64,000 nt of DNA, taken from assembly GCF_907164915.1 (NCBI RefSeq), contig NC_061862.1, positions 139,677,520 through 139,741,519 on the forward strand, read 5' to 3'. The notes beneath the pieces are model-generated. The model had not been told where the DNA came from and did no database searches. It was given only the letters and a program-made list of their open reading frames with translations. The position numbers were made by a program, and so were the translations under genes. Below, piece after piece: positions 20,846-32,858 of the stretch (the first letter of the stretch is position 1; every line of letters starts with the position of its first letter). The stretch comes from Impatiens glandulifera (Eukaryota > Streptophyta > Magnoliopsida > Ericales > Balsaminaceae).

Positions 20846-22915
20846 CTGCAAAACACCTTACGATGTATGGTCTGGAAAATATATTGAATACTCGGGTCTA
20901 AAAGTCTTTGATTGCATAGTTTATTATCATGTTAGTGACGGTAAACTAAAGCCAAAAGCGAAGAAATGAGTATTTGTGGGCTATGGCGATGGTGTAAAAG
21001 GATACAAAATATGGTCTCCATCTGAAAAAAGAGTTATTTTGAGTAGAAATGTCATCTTTGATGAGAACTCTATATTTAACTCTATTGAAGAATCTGTAGC
21101 AGAAAGCAGTAGTGATAGCAGAAAGCAGTAGTGATAACAAACAGGTAGAGTTAGAAACTACTTTACAAAAAGAAAAAGAACCCCACGTTGAGGGTCAGCT
21201 GCCAGAGTCTGAACAATTAGATTCTCAACCGTCTGAATTTATTCATGAGAGTGTAGCTGAAGGTCGGTTAAGGAGGATTGGAGTTAGACCACCTCAGAGA
21301 TACGGTTATGAAGATATGGTTGGTTATGCACTACAAGTTGCTGAGGAGGAAGTGAATACGTCTGTACCATCCACTTACAAAGAAGTTGTATCCAGGTTTG
21401 AAGTTGCGCAGTGGTTCACAACAATGAGAGATGAGATGGAATCACTTCTTAAAAATCATACTTGGGAGTTAGTCATTTTTCCTACAGGAAGAAAGGTTAT
21501 TACCTACAAATGGGTTTTCAAGAAAAAATAAGGTATAACAGTTGTTGAAGGAGTCAAGTTTAAGGCTCGAGTTGTTGCAAGGGGGTTCAATCAGAATGAG
21601 GGAGTAGACTATAACGAAATTTTCTCACTAGTAGTCAAACATACTTCTATCAGGGTGTTACTAGCAATAGTGACACATCAGGATTTGGAGCTCGAACAAC
21701 TTGATGTGAAAACAACCTTTCTACATGGAGAGTTAAAGGAAGAAATATACATGACCCAGCTAGAAGGTTTCCAAGTTCCAGGAAAGGAAAAATATGTTTG
21801 CAAGTTGAAGAAGTCTTTATACGGACTTAAACAGTCTCCAAGGCAGTGGTATAAGAGGTTTGACAACTTTATGATGTCTCTTAACTATAAGAGGAGTTCA
21901 TATGACTATTGTGTGTACTACAACAAGTTGAAGGATGACTCATTCATCTAACTAGTCCTATATGTAAATGACATGTTAGTAGTAGCAAAGAGCAAAACAG
22001 ATGTTCAGAAGCTAAAAGATATTCTAAATGTTGAGTTTGAGATGAAAGATCTAGGAGCAGCTCGGAAAATTCTAATAATGGAGATTCTTAGAGATAGAGG
22101 TCAGAAGAAACTTTTCTTATCACAAAAAAGTTACATTGAGAAGGTGTTGTCAAAGTTTGGGATGTCATCAGTTAAATCTATAGATACACCTTGTGCTGCT
22201 AATATTCATCTTACTACATTGTTTGCTCCTCAGACAGATGAAGAGAAAAATTATATGACTCGAGTTCCTTATTCTAGTGTAGTAGGGAGTTTGATGTATG
22301 CTATGGTTTGTACAAGACTAGATCTGGCACAGGCAGTGAGTGTTGTGAGCAGATTTATGGTACAACCAGGGAAGGAACATTGGAAAGCTGTGAAGAGGAT
22401 ATTCAGGTATCTATGGAGAACTTTTGATGTTGGTCTCATATATGGAGGTGATACACAATGTCTGATTACTGGGTATTCAGATTCTAATTATGTTGGAGAC
22501 TTTGATAGTAGGAGATCTATGACTGATTATGTATTTACTCTTGGGGGCTCAGTTGTTAGTTGGAAAGCGACTCTACAACCTACTGTGACTCTGTCTACAA
22601 TAGAGTACATGGCATTAACAGAAGATGCTAAAGAGGGAATATGGCTAAAATGACTAATTAGTGATCTGGGCATACATCAGGATCAAGCAATTTGTCTTCT
22701 GTGACAGTCTGAGTGCTATATGCTTAGCCAAAGATCAAGTTAATCATGAACGGACTAAGCATATTGACGTGCGATATCATTTCCTAATGACTGAGAAGAG
22801 AATAAATGTGAAAAAGGTAGGAACTACTGACAATCCTGTTGATATGTTCACCAAGCCAGTTTCTCATAGCAAGTTCCAACATTATTTGGACTTGTTTAAC
22901 GTCAGAAACTGTTAG
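20846..22915 (+). pseudogene. Copia pol remnant: integrase end, RT and RNase H
   Basis: The segment starts in the integrase C-terminal region (KTPYDVWSGKYIEYSGLKVF). It continues through a linker ending in the R-x-R-PPQRYGYED block (about 21270-21320), then RT (21400-22100) and RNase H to a stop at 22915. RT motifs include LEQLDVKTTFLHGELKEEIY and GLKQSP. The catalytic site reads YVND (about 21960) instead of YVDD, just after an in-frame TAA. RNase H keeps KHIDVRYHF and DMFTKP. Stops at about 20968, 21530, 21950 and 22653 break the frame. Confidence 0.88.
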
Positions 22916-22957
22916 TTGCCCTAGGGGCAACTTTAGAAGAGAGAGATAGAGAAGATT

Positions 22958-23255
22958 GAACATCTGGGCATTGACTAATGCATTTGGCCCATCTGGGCAT
23001 TGATTAATGCATCTGGGTCATCTAGTATTGACGAATGCATCTGGGTCATCTAGTATTGACTAATACATCTAGGTCATCTAGCACCGGCGAGTGCATCTGG
23101 GCTATCCGGCACCAGTGAGTGCATCTGGGCCATTCGGCACCGACGAGTGCATCTGGGCCATCCGGCACCGGCGAGTGCATTTGGGCCATCTGACATTGAC
23201 GAATGTATTTGGGAGATCTGGGCATTGACTAATGCACCTGGGACATCTGAGAGAA
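22958..23255 (+). repeat. 28-bp minisatellite between pol and the 3' LTR
   Basis: About ten tandem units of the form CATCTGGGCCATCCGGCACC + GGCGAGTG lie between the pol stop and the purine tract. Edge units are AT-richer (ATTGAC instead of CCGGCG), and central units are richer in CG. Confidence 0.85.
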
Positions 23256-23275
23256 TTCAAGTCAAGGTGGAGATT

Positions 23276-23541
23276 TGTTGAATAAACTTGAACAATTGGG
23301 CCTTCTTAATGGGCTGGCCCAAATTCTCTATTTGTTAGGGTTTCTGTATTAGGGTTTCATGGGACCGAGTGTTATATAAACTCGTGTTATAACCCTAATT
23401 TGTTATATCATCTTTGTAAACCATATTCTTAATAATAATCTCTCTCTTCTGCGTGGACGTATCCAAGTTCTATCTTGGTGAACCACGTTAAATCTCTATC
23501 CTTTTATTGTTTACGTCATTCTCACGCGTTCCGGTCTAACA
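23276..23541 (+). repeat. 3' LTR of the 3.7-kb Copia element
   Basis: Same length as the 5' LTR (266 bases) with scattered single-base differences. It is preceded by the purine tract at about 23264-23274. Confidence 0.92.
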
Positions 23542-24130
23542 CGGACAGTCTTTATTCTATCTACTCAAATGAGTGATAGGCGGGTATCCTCCATTACAAG
23601 ATGGTCTTGTGTGCTGAGGGTAACCGGCGGGGATCCCAACCCTGGGCAGTCTTTATTCGACCTAAAGACGATTGGGTCAATATTATTATGCAAATACACA
23701 TTCTTCATATAAATGTACAAAATAAATATAAGAGAATAAAAAAGGAAACATGAATTACTAACAACAATAATTATAAATAAAAACAACAAAACACAGAGTC
23801 TAAAATACCCTGGGCAATAACAAATAAGGGGAGAGGGCATTGGGGGATTATTAAGGAAACTAAGGGCATAACTGACCATGAACAAAGACATACCATAAAA
23901 TAGCAAATTAAGTTTCTCATCTTCTCCATTACAATAAAGTGGTTCACATCTTAATTTCATAATAATACTCCTATATATAATAATAATAATAATAATAATA
24001 AAAATAAAAATAAAAATAATTCTATTATCAAACAACAGACAAATCACAAACAAGGCACATTCACAATAATTTTGCATCACACCCCCACTTTTCGTATTTT
24101 ATCGATTCGATAAGCTCATGTTCTTCCTCT
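23542..24130. other. Unassigned region right of the Copia element
   Basis: Contains the second copy of the 18-base word (23565-23582) and a phrase CAGTCTTTATTC that occurs twice (about 23547 and 23646). An (AAT)n tract lies near 23980-24020. The plus-strand complement has a 171-codon frame (23565-24080) that resembles no protein and is largely low complexity. Confidence 0.5.
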
Positions 24131-24790
24131 TGCATTTCTCCGTTAATAACATGTAGTGCGAACATATATAAATGATCATGGTACTATCAACATATAGATT
24201 TATCGTGAAAGTTGATAAACTTGTCCCGGAAGTTACTAACAAGTAACATGTAATATGATCATATATAAATGATCGTGGTATTATCAATAAATATGTTTAA
24301 TTTTGTTATGAATGTGTAGAAACGATATTATGTACCTATTGACATATAATGTTTCAGTTGGATCATATATAATGATCTCGAATATGAGAAATGATTAAGG
24401 AAGAGAATTTGAGAAGAAAATACGTGACGCAATCTAATTCGCCGAAAAAATAACAAATTTTTTCTCTCTTCTCTTTCTCCTCAACCTCTATCATTTTTTC
24501 AATCAGTGATGTGGTTACACGTCATTTCCTCTTCCAAATTTCCTTCCCCTATCACTGCTTCTCGAATATCTATCAACAAATATAGTTTTCATTGGATCAT
24601 ATACGAATGATCTCGGGTACCTATCAACCTATAGAGTTTTTGTTGAATTATACACAAATGATTTCATATATACCTATCAACATATAGCTTTTGTTAGATT
24701 GTGTACAAATGATCTTTGAGTGCCTATCATCTGATTGATGAATCATACACAAATGATGTATCTACCTATCTATAGGTATGATATCTATAG
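24131..24790. repeat. 97-bp satellite, right segment, grading into a diverged form
   Basis: From GTTAATAACATGTAGTGC one and a half canonical units run to about 24295. Further right, only the GATCATATAnnAATGATC hairpin word and CCTATCAACATATAG recur (about 24359, 24595, 24650, 24700, 24750) at shorter and irregular spacing. An unrelated segment interrupts at about 24390-24590. Confidence 0.75.
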
Positions 24791-25326
24791 GTATGATTGG
24801 GAATCAAACATAAGAGAAGTTAAAATACTTGGAGTTGTTTGGAGTTGTTTGATGTGATTTTTCATATAAATTAGTGCAGAGAGAACTTGTTTTCACAAAA
24901 TATTATTTATTACTGACATTTAAAGGGATTCCATTTCTTTTATCAAAAAACCAATGACAATTTAAAATTGTTTTTCAATTTTATCCAAAGGGATTTTATT
25001 GATGGATCAAACATTTCAATAGAGAAGATCTAGTAATTATGCAGTTTGTTAAGTCATTTTCTTCTAAATTCAAATTTATGATTTTGTATCTTCCTAATAA
25101 GTAAGATATGTTCTCATTACTCATTATATATTATTCCACATTTTCTTGTCATTTTATTAATTGAGTTTTATAATGATGAAAATAAATTTAAAAAATAAAA
25201 TAAATCCAAAATGTCTGGTTTTCTCGATCTGATTTTTTTTGCCGCGAGCTTATCCACTCTAAGTCTTCACTCTCCACTCCAACCAGGTACAATTTCCCCT
25301 CAAACGAACAAGTACCCTCTACAAGA

Positions 25327-28156
25327 ATGATGATCCTCTTTACATCTATTCCCTGCGTGCATCCAAAATTCGATTACCTTGCTTCCCACTCTTCATTCCG
25401 TACCCCTCGGGATGCTGTGGTCTTGGCATCGTTGCTCTCATCACCGAAGATAACATCAAGGATCAAGTTGATGCAACCCACTTCGAAATCTTCGAGCTTT
25501 GACAACACCCCTTTGATTTCCATGGCCTCGGGGAAGATGATGGGTTTTAATATGTTTGACAAGCGCGTTACGGCTATTGATGGGGGCTATGTAAGATTTT
25601 TGGTCTTTAATCCTTAACCATAATTGACTGCTCCTTGATTAATGATTGTTTGTTGTACTCTAATCTTTTCTATGTACATTCATTAGAAAACGTATTGTTA
25701 TGTTTGAACAAATTCACATGAATGGATGCAGAAACTACGATGGGATGTTTTGAAAAGTCCACCTTTCATCTCAATGAATGCTGGAGGTACTTATGTTCAC
25801 TTTGATACATGTTGAATTGCATCTGAGCAGCTTTTTGTAGCTCTGGAATTTGTAATTTGTATGTGACAATTTGGATTCATGACTTTTAAAATGTCTTTCT
25901 TCCTCAACTGATATCATGTGATTAAGCCATTTCCCACCTGGAAACTATTTGCATGTTTATCATCATATTTGTATGAGTAATGGGGTTATATGAAAGACTT
26001 TCTCAATCTTGTATTGTATGTTCTTTCTATGGATATGTAGTTTTTTTTTTAGATCAGGACAATTCTTTGATATTGTGCTGAATGAAACCATCAAATGACA
26101 TTAATTAAGCCATTTATTTTGTTTGATGTGGAAAAGTTATAGTGAATCAAATTGAAATGCCTTTTATGCCTCTAATGTGGACATGTTTGAAACAGTGGGT
26201 TATAGGAATAAGAAGTTTCCTTATTCTGTACTCGAAAGATTTTTCATTTATGGTATTGTTGAACTTAGTTGACATAGACAGAATCTAAAGAGAGTGATGG
26301 AAGAAAGTCCTCCATTAATATCTATTCACTCGATAATCCCAATAATTATATGATGACTGAAAAAGGAACCCTTTTAAGATTTTATGACATAGGACTGTAA
26401 ATGGAAACATAAAGTTGTCCATTTGGAAACTAGATCCTGTAGATGCAAATATAATTTTCTTTGAAAGAGAGTGAACTGGCTCAAGTTTGTATTAAAAAGA
26501 TTTATGAACACGAGGTGTGATCATTTTACAGGTAACCTGAAAAGACAATAACAAAATAGAAGTGTTAGATTCCTGTAGAATCAAAATAGTCCCATTCTGT
26601 TCAAATTTCTCCTTTTCTCATCATCAAAGGTGTGAAATATTGATGATCCCCTGTTCTATAATATGGGAATACGAGAATTCACACACAAAAAATACGTCCT
26701 GCTGTTTGTTTCTTCATCCATGCTTAACCATTGTTCTATTGATTCTTTAAATATTAATCAATTCATTATACATGTTTTACTTGGAGAAGGAAAAACAAAA
26801 TGTAACATTAATCTGTATGCAGCAATATCCTGGTTGATATCTGGGCAAGTGGCTCAAGCAAGTGAAGAAATCCATATGAATGTGGTTTATGAAACCGGGG
26901 AGTTATTTGAATTGGGAATTCAGCTATCATATTTGCTTTTATTGCTTGCTCTGCTTGGGGTTGGAACTTTTTTTGTAATCCGTCAAGTCCTTGTTCGTAG
27001 AGAACTTGACCTTTCCGCCAAAGAATTGCAAGTAAAACTCTCTCCCTTGACCAAGACGGTTCTATAAAGATGTTGGACTTCAAAATGATGATTTATCCTT
27101 TAAAAAAAATGATGTTTTCCTAGGACATCAGATGAAGTTTAGATATTCGATGGGATATCCTTTCCCTGATCCTATCTTCTTGTAATGATTCAGGAACAAG
27201 TAAGAAGCGGTGATGGCAGTGCTACTGAGTTATTTGAACTTGGTGCAGTGATGCTGAGAAGAAAAGTATACCCAGCAGCAACCAAATACTTGCTTCAGGC
27301 TATCCAAAAATGGGATGGCGATGATCAGGATCTTGCTCAAGTAAGGATCTTTCAACTATTACTATATTGGAAAGATAAATATCCGATAGAAACTAAAGCT
27401 AAAGATCGTACCAATAAAACTATTGAGATATCCGTGCATTTTTGGAAATTAGAGAGTTTAATTGTGCGATAAACTATATTTATGGTCATGATCTTTGAAT
27501 ACACATTACACAATAATTCTAGGATAGATATCATTTCTTAGAATAATGGGATATCTACAAATATGATAATTGTTAACACTATTAAACAGACCTTTACATT
27601 TAAATATTAGGGTAAACTTAATATTTCTAATTTGTCTGGAAATTAGTTTCTAATAAGCCTTTTCAGAAGTGAACTTGAGGTATCTCAAAAATCTACATGC
27701 TGCCTTGTTCTAAGTCTTGTGCATTTGCAATTCATATTATTTTATGATCAACTAAGAAATATAAGAACTGAACTAATGAAAGTGAAGTGTTACATGGGTC
27801 ATGGGTTCTTAATTTAAGTGCGGGAAATTTTCATTCTGATATATTTGTTAACTAGTCTGATATAATAACAGGTCTACAACGCCCTTGGTGTGACTTATGC
27901 CCGTGATGAAAAACTTGAAAAGGCAATAACCCAGTTTGAAAATGCAGTGAAGCTTCAACCCGGTTATGTCACAGCTTGGAACAATCTCGGCGATGCTTAC
28001 GAAAAGAAGAATGATTTGAAGGCTGCTTTGAATGCATTTGAGGAAGTACTACTATTTGATCCAAACAACCAGCTTGCACGGCCAAGGAGAGATTTTTTGA
28101 AGGACAAAGTGAAAATGTACAGAGATGTTCCTATTAAATCAAAACAACAACGATGA
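25327..28156 (+). CDS. PYG7: TPR-domain photosystem I assembly factor, PYG7/Ycf37-like (5 exons)
   Basis: Exons inferred from GT/AG sites and frame: 25327-25590, 25732-25786, 26823-27031, 27194-27340 and 27872-28156. Together they give 320 codons including TGA, with consistent phases at every join. The protein (319 residues) has a Ser/Thr-rich N-terminus suited to a chloroplast transit peptide. A membrane segment follows at about 137-159 ([20 protein letters not shown]), then three TPR-type helical repeats at about 185-218, 226-259 and 260-293 (for example [20 protein letters not shown]). This order matches plant PYG7, the homologue of cyanobacterial/algal Ycf37, a thylakoid protein needed for assembly or stability of photosystem I. 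Family recognition is from memory of the conserved core, so the symbol is likely rather than proven. The start could be either of two adjacent ATG codons. No disruption is seen. Confidence 0.88.
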
Positions 28157-29204
28157 CTGGCATCTTCTCCACATTTATGTTCAGACTATGATGGAGTTCT
28201 TACAAGTAATTGTTCCCACCACTTGTTTCACCATTAAGTCAAGTTCATTTGAGTTACTTTCTCTGGATCAAGTCCAACGGTTTTGCACTCATATTAATGA
28301 AAGTAATCTTAAAATATTAGAAAGATTATCGTTGCCCATTCATCATATTATCTGATTTTACTTGTCGTGATTTGATGTTTCTCACTTTTTCTAGTGAAGT
28401 GTATGTTTTCTAGGTGAAAGACAAAAAAAATCCTTGGTATGGGAAAAAAGTAGGTTAAGTTGGTAACTGTGGAAATGTTGACTCTTATTTACTCAATTCC
28501 TTAACCTACCCGGGGTAGTTGAAGGAGTAGGGAATGGCTTGATTTCCACTTAAAACATCTTTCTTTTGTTGAAGTGGGAGTCATGGCAATAGGATGTTGG
28601 TCTAGACTCTTCCTAAGAAATAAACCCTGGTCTTAAAAAAGATAAATTACTCAATTCCTTAAGAATATTTGTCTTAGCTAGGATTTGGTTTAACTTTTCA
28701 GTTCTAATAATAAAAAAAATTGTTTTCTATCTATACTGCATTTTGTATACTATACTAATTGCTGGTGTAGCCTGATGCATTTATTATTGACAATTCTACA
28801 TGTTTTTACTTTTTAATTTTTTGTTTTGGATCAGGAGGTTCATTAGAAGCTCTAGTAGATTTTACTAGTTTTGATGCAATTAGTGAACTTTAAAGGTATG
28901 TATGTATCAGAATATGTTTTTAAACAAACAATTTACACAGATTATACTTTGAGAGTTCTCAACTCGTTTCTTTTATTGAGAAACTCATGTTGGTTTACTG
29001 CATTTGTTTTCATTTCAGTGTCTCAAATCAGGAAATCATTTTAGTTGTATCAGTTTCTAAAGTTCCAAATTGGTGCAATAAAAAAGTCTTGGTGGCCGCT
29101 CGATTCATTCTGAAAGTGGTTTTGCATTGCAGACACGGTGACCATCAATGTTGTAAAACCAATTTGTATAGATAATCCTGACCTGTCTCATTTTCACAGT
29201 TGTT
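28157..29204 (+). other. Downstream of PYG7-like gene: 3' flank, no further gene seen
   Basis: Probably contains the 3' untranslated region. TTTTG-rich and T-rich stretches with no protein motif. Short open frames here look like chance. Confidence 0.45.
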
Positions 29205-30120
29205 TTGGTGAAAATTTGTATATGGGTTCAAGTCATAGACCATCTTAGCCACATAATGAAAAAGATCTATCAATGGTGAAATGTTCCTTTAAATGCTTGT
29301 TTTCAATCTCAGTTGTGCAGTACCATTTTCTTCTTCCTCCTTTAACTAAAACTATTGTGTAACACCAACCTCTTCATTCAATGCTTGAACTACCCTAAAA
29401 TTTTGCATTCTTTCAGACACTTAACTTGTATCTTCTTCTTTTTCTTATTAACTACATCCATTGTAGTTAATAAGAAAATTTGTATATGGGTTCAAGTCAT
29501 AGACCCTCTTAGCCACATAATGAGAAAGATCTATCAATGGTGAAATGTTACTTTAAATGCTTGTTTAATCCCAGTTGTGCTGTACCATTTTCTTCTTCCT
29601 CCTTTAACTAAAACTATTGTGTAGGACCAACCTCTTCATTCAATGCTTGAACTACCCTAAAATTTTGCATTTTTTCAGACACTTAACTTGTATCTTCTTC
29701 TTTTTCTTATTAACTACATCCATTGTTGTTAATAAGAAAATTTGTATATGGGTTCAAGTCATAAACCCTCTTAGCCACACAATGAGAAAGATATATCAAT
29801 GGTGAAATGTTACTCTTCTAGCCTAGCGGTAGCGGCCACAAGAGGTGAATATTGTCGGCCTTCTTGAGATCCTGGGTTTGAGCTCTGGGTTTGAGCTCGT
29901 CAGGCGCAGAACTTGCAGCCTGGTTAAGTGTTACATTTTTTTTAATTTAAATGCTTGTTTAATCCCAATTGTGCTGGACCATTTTCTTCTTCCTCCTTTA
30001 ACTAAAACTATTGTGTAGGACCTCCTTCATTCAATGCTTGAACTACACTAAAATTTTGCATTCTACCAGACACTTAACTTGTATCTTCTTCTTTTTCTTA
30101 TTAACTACATCCATTGACTT
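29205..30120. repeat. 262-264-bp tandem repeat, three to four units
   Basis: The word AAAATTTGTATATGGGTTCA recurs at about 29211, 29475 and 29737 (spacing 264 and 262). The later part (CTTTAACTAAAACTATTGTG and TGTATCTTCTTCTTTTTC) recurs a further time to about 30115. Units are highly similar. The last is lengthened by an inserted SINE. Confidence 0.88.
29815..29944 (+). mobile_element. tRNA-related SINE inserted in the 262-bp repeat
   Basis: Comparison with the preceding unit shows about 130 extra bases after GAAATGTTACT. The insert starts CTTCTAGCCTAGCGGTAGCG (A-box-like) and has a B-box-like GGGTTTGAGCTC that is itself tandemly doubled (about 29874-29900). It continues GTCAGGCGCAGAACTTGC and ends GGTTAAGTG with a T-run. 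It belongs to the same family as 12900-13735, in the opposite orientation. Confidence 0.75.
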
Positions 30121-31245
30121 TTGGACTTGTTCCTTAACAAAATTGTATTTTCTTTTTCAATTCATATTTTTGTATTTATCGAGGTTGACACTGAGGTCAA
30201 GCAGGAAGACCAAATTAAATTCTAATGCGGTTATTGAGTTTGCAATGACTCAGTGGTAACTATCTGTTCAGAAGCTGAGACTAATCAAGAATGGATGCTT
30301 GGGAAGAATATATTCATCAAGTCCGCATTATGAAAAAGATGGAAAAAATTGCGGATAGAGCCAAAAATATCACAAGAAACCAGGGAAGTTTATAAGCTTC
30401 ATAAGTGATGAGAATTCCTTTGATATTCTGAATAATTTTCATGGTTTTATCATTTGGCTGCGATCTTCATGACTAAATAAATAATGAGATAGTTTTATCT
30501 TAAAAAAAAAGGTTGTTTATATTTTCTTCGCCTCAAAAGTATTTATTAAGAAAATTTTGATAACATTAGTTAATTCATTCATTTTGAAGGTTACTAACTT
30601 AGAAGTGATTGTTTTCAATAGAAAATTAATAAGAATTGAAGATTAATTTAGTAAAATAGGAAGAATTATAGAATAAAAGTTTTCTGCTAGGAAGACTTGT
30701 GGTGTTTGACCGTTAATACTACGCCCGATTAGAATCCATAAAATTCATCCTCAATGATTATTAAATAAAATTTGATTGACAGTGAATTTTTTTTATGCAA
30801 GCTCTACTCTTAGGGCTCATTTGATGTGTGGTTTTTTTTATATGATTTTATCCCAAAATTCAACTATCATTTCCTTCATCATTTTAACTATTTAATCACT
30901 AATTTAATATATTTAAATATCAAAATTACTCTTTATTAACTCTAAAAAAAATAAATATAAAAATAATTTAGTAATTTAACCCAAAATTTTAATTTTTTTT
31001 AAAGTATTTATCAAACAAGATTTTTTTTTTAAAAAAAAAAAAACAATTTCCTCAAACAAGTCATTAGTACGAAATAGTGTCCAATTAGACAAATGGTAAA
31101 ATAACACTCATTTTGTTGTCATGCATACAATCACAATCAGTTAAAAAAAAAATAAGAACTTGAAATTAATGTAAAAAAATATGTGCAATCTAAAATAAAA
31201 TAGATATAATTTATCTTCCTAACTAGTATACATTAATACAGTATT
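30121..31245. other. AT-rich intergenic, nothing recognised
   Basis: No gene or repeat structure identified apart from homopolymer A and T runs near 31020-31045. Confidence 0.5.
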
Positions 31246-31249
31246 ACAG

Positions 31250-31439
31250 AACTGCAAATGAATCAAGCTAATCGTGAAGACGCGAACGGCTCGGTCAAAG
31301 CTTAACTTGAGTTTAACTTTGATCAAGTTCGAGTCGAGCTCGAGCCGAGCTCGAGCCGACTCGTTTAATAATTGAGCCGAATTCGAGCTCATATAATATT
31401 TGCTCGATGACTTATCGAACTTCTTCGAGCCTGGTACTA

Positions 31440-31477
<38 letters not shown>

Positions 31478-32110
31478 TAATATTAAAATCTAAAACAAAT
31501 TTTTTTTTATTACTCTCTCCATGTTCAACCCTAATTCTCTAATTCTTCATCGTTATGTTAAAATATAATATATTAAGTAGATATACTCCATAATTATATG
31601 GACTAAATATATTATATTTTAATAATAATATATTTTAACAGTTATATCATATATTTTATCGTTTTTTTTTACAATTTCTCACTTATTCTCAAATATTCTT
31701 CAATTTCCACAATTTTTTCCACTTATTTACTATCACAATTTTCTCTTCATCATTTCTTTCACTTATTCACAAATACCTCACTTATTTTTTCATATTATTT
31801 CATTCGATAATTAGTAAACTCAATTTACTCAATCGACCATTTCTTTCGTTAAATAGGTATGAAAGTTTGATATTTTCGTTTTAAAAATAAATTTTAGTTT
31901 AAGTTTGAATTTGAATTCGAGCTCGAGTTTGAAAATTTTATTTTAGTCAAGCTTTTCGAGCCGAGTAGAATTTGTAGGTAAATAATTGAATCGAGCTCGA
32001 ACTCCAATATATAAACTCGTTCGAGTTTAAGTCGAGCTAATAAATACTTAATCGAGTCGAATTCGAGTTCAAACTGATTTGAGTTCGACTCGACTCATTT
32101 ACAACTCTAT
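31250..32110. mobile_element. Inverted-repeat element with GAGCTCGAG-rich ends, about 860 bp
   Basis: The left end reads ACTGCAAATGAATCAAGC, and the complement of the right end reads AGTTGTAAATGAGTCGAG. Both ends then run into repeated CGAGCTCGAGCC / GAGTCGAATTCGAG words. The middle is AT-rich with a (TA)n run at about 31444-31477. Similar GTAAATGAG(C/T)CGAG ends are common in plant non-autonomous DNA transposons. No target duplication was fixed and there is no transposase. Confidence 0.55.
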
Positions 32111-32145
32111 ATTGATATATCACCTTTTAGAAAGAAAGAAAAGTC

Positions 32146-32182
<37 letters not shown>

Positions 32183-32858
32183 CTGAATAATTTGTTTTTT
32201 GGTGGGGTTATTAAGCTCAACACACCCACCAAATAAATTGGTACATCAATTTTTATTTTTTTTATCATCACATGTCCAGGAATTAAAGTTAGGAGATAGA
32301 ATAAAAAATTTAGGACAGTTAAAAAAAATGTAATTGAAGAAAATGAACTTATGTTTTATTTTAAAAAGTGTCACCAAATAAATGTAACTCTCATTAATTT
32401 TACAGTGTTAAAATATACACTTATTAGATAATAATATTGTTTTATTGGCTTCCAATAGAAACTCCTATATAAATTGGTTTGTCCTTCAACCATGACTTAG
32501 TTTACTCTCGCACAATTAGCAAAGCAATTTATATTATTTTTTCAAATTCCATTATTAAATGAAATTTTTATTGATTTTTTCAATAGATATTACAACTAAT
32601 CTTACAAATTGCCATTTAACATCAATTTTCTCGCAAAATTAAAAAATGATTTTTGCTACTTGTATTTTAATATTTTTTTATTAAATATGTTTAACTTTAA
32701 ATTTGTTCATGTAAAACCTGATTTTAGTAATAGAATTATAAAATAACATTAACAAAATTAAAATAAAATATATATTTTAATTTTTTTTAAAGGATAAGTA
32801 TGATTCATTAAACTTGAGAAATTTTAAAATAGAGAGAAACACATACAAAATGAAAAAT
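32111..32858. other. AT-rich intergenic with (TA)n run
   Basis: A (TA)n tract lies at about 32149-32179; otherwise nothing is recognised. Confidence 0.5.

Larger units (their letters stand above)
19848..23541 (+). mobile_element. Internally deleted Copia retrotransposon, 3.7 kb, with both LTRs
   Basis: The two LTRs (19848-20113 and 23276-23541) are 266 bases each and highly similar; both start TGTTGAATA and end GGTCTAACA. A primer-binding site TGGTATTAGAGC follows the 5' LTR at about 20118, and a purine tract (AAGGTGGAGAT) precedes the 3' LTR. Inside, gag is joined directly to the end of integrase. The nucleocapsid zinc knuckle, protease and integrase core are missing, which explains the short length. 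Stops and an altered RT active site show it is dead. The immediate 5-base flanks (CGAAT and CGGAC) do not match. Confidence 0.92.

Noticed and set aside
23565..24080. 171-codon minus-strand frame
   Set aside because: Low-complexity Ile/Phe-rich translation of AT-rich DNA with no recognisable domain.
26562..26822. Extra exon of the PYG7-like gene upstream of 26823
   Set aside because: The open frame continues into the intron. The CAG acceptor at 26820-26822 restores the correct phase with exon 2, and the upstream part has no family similarity.
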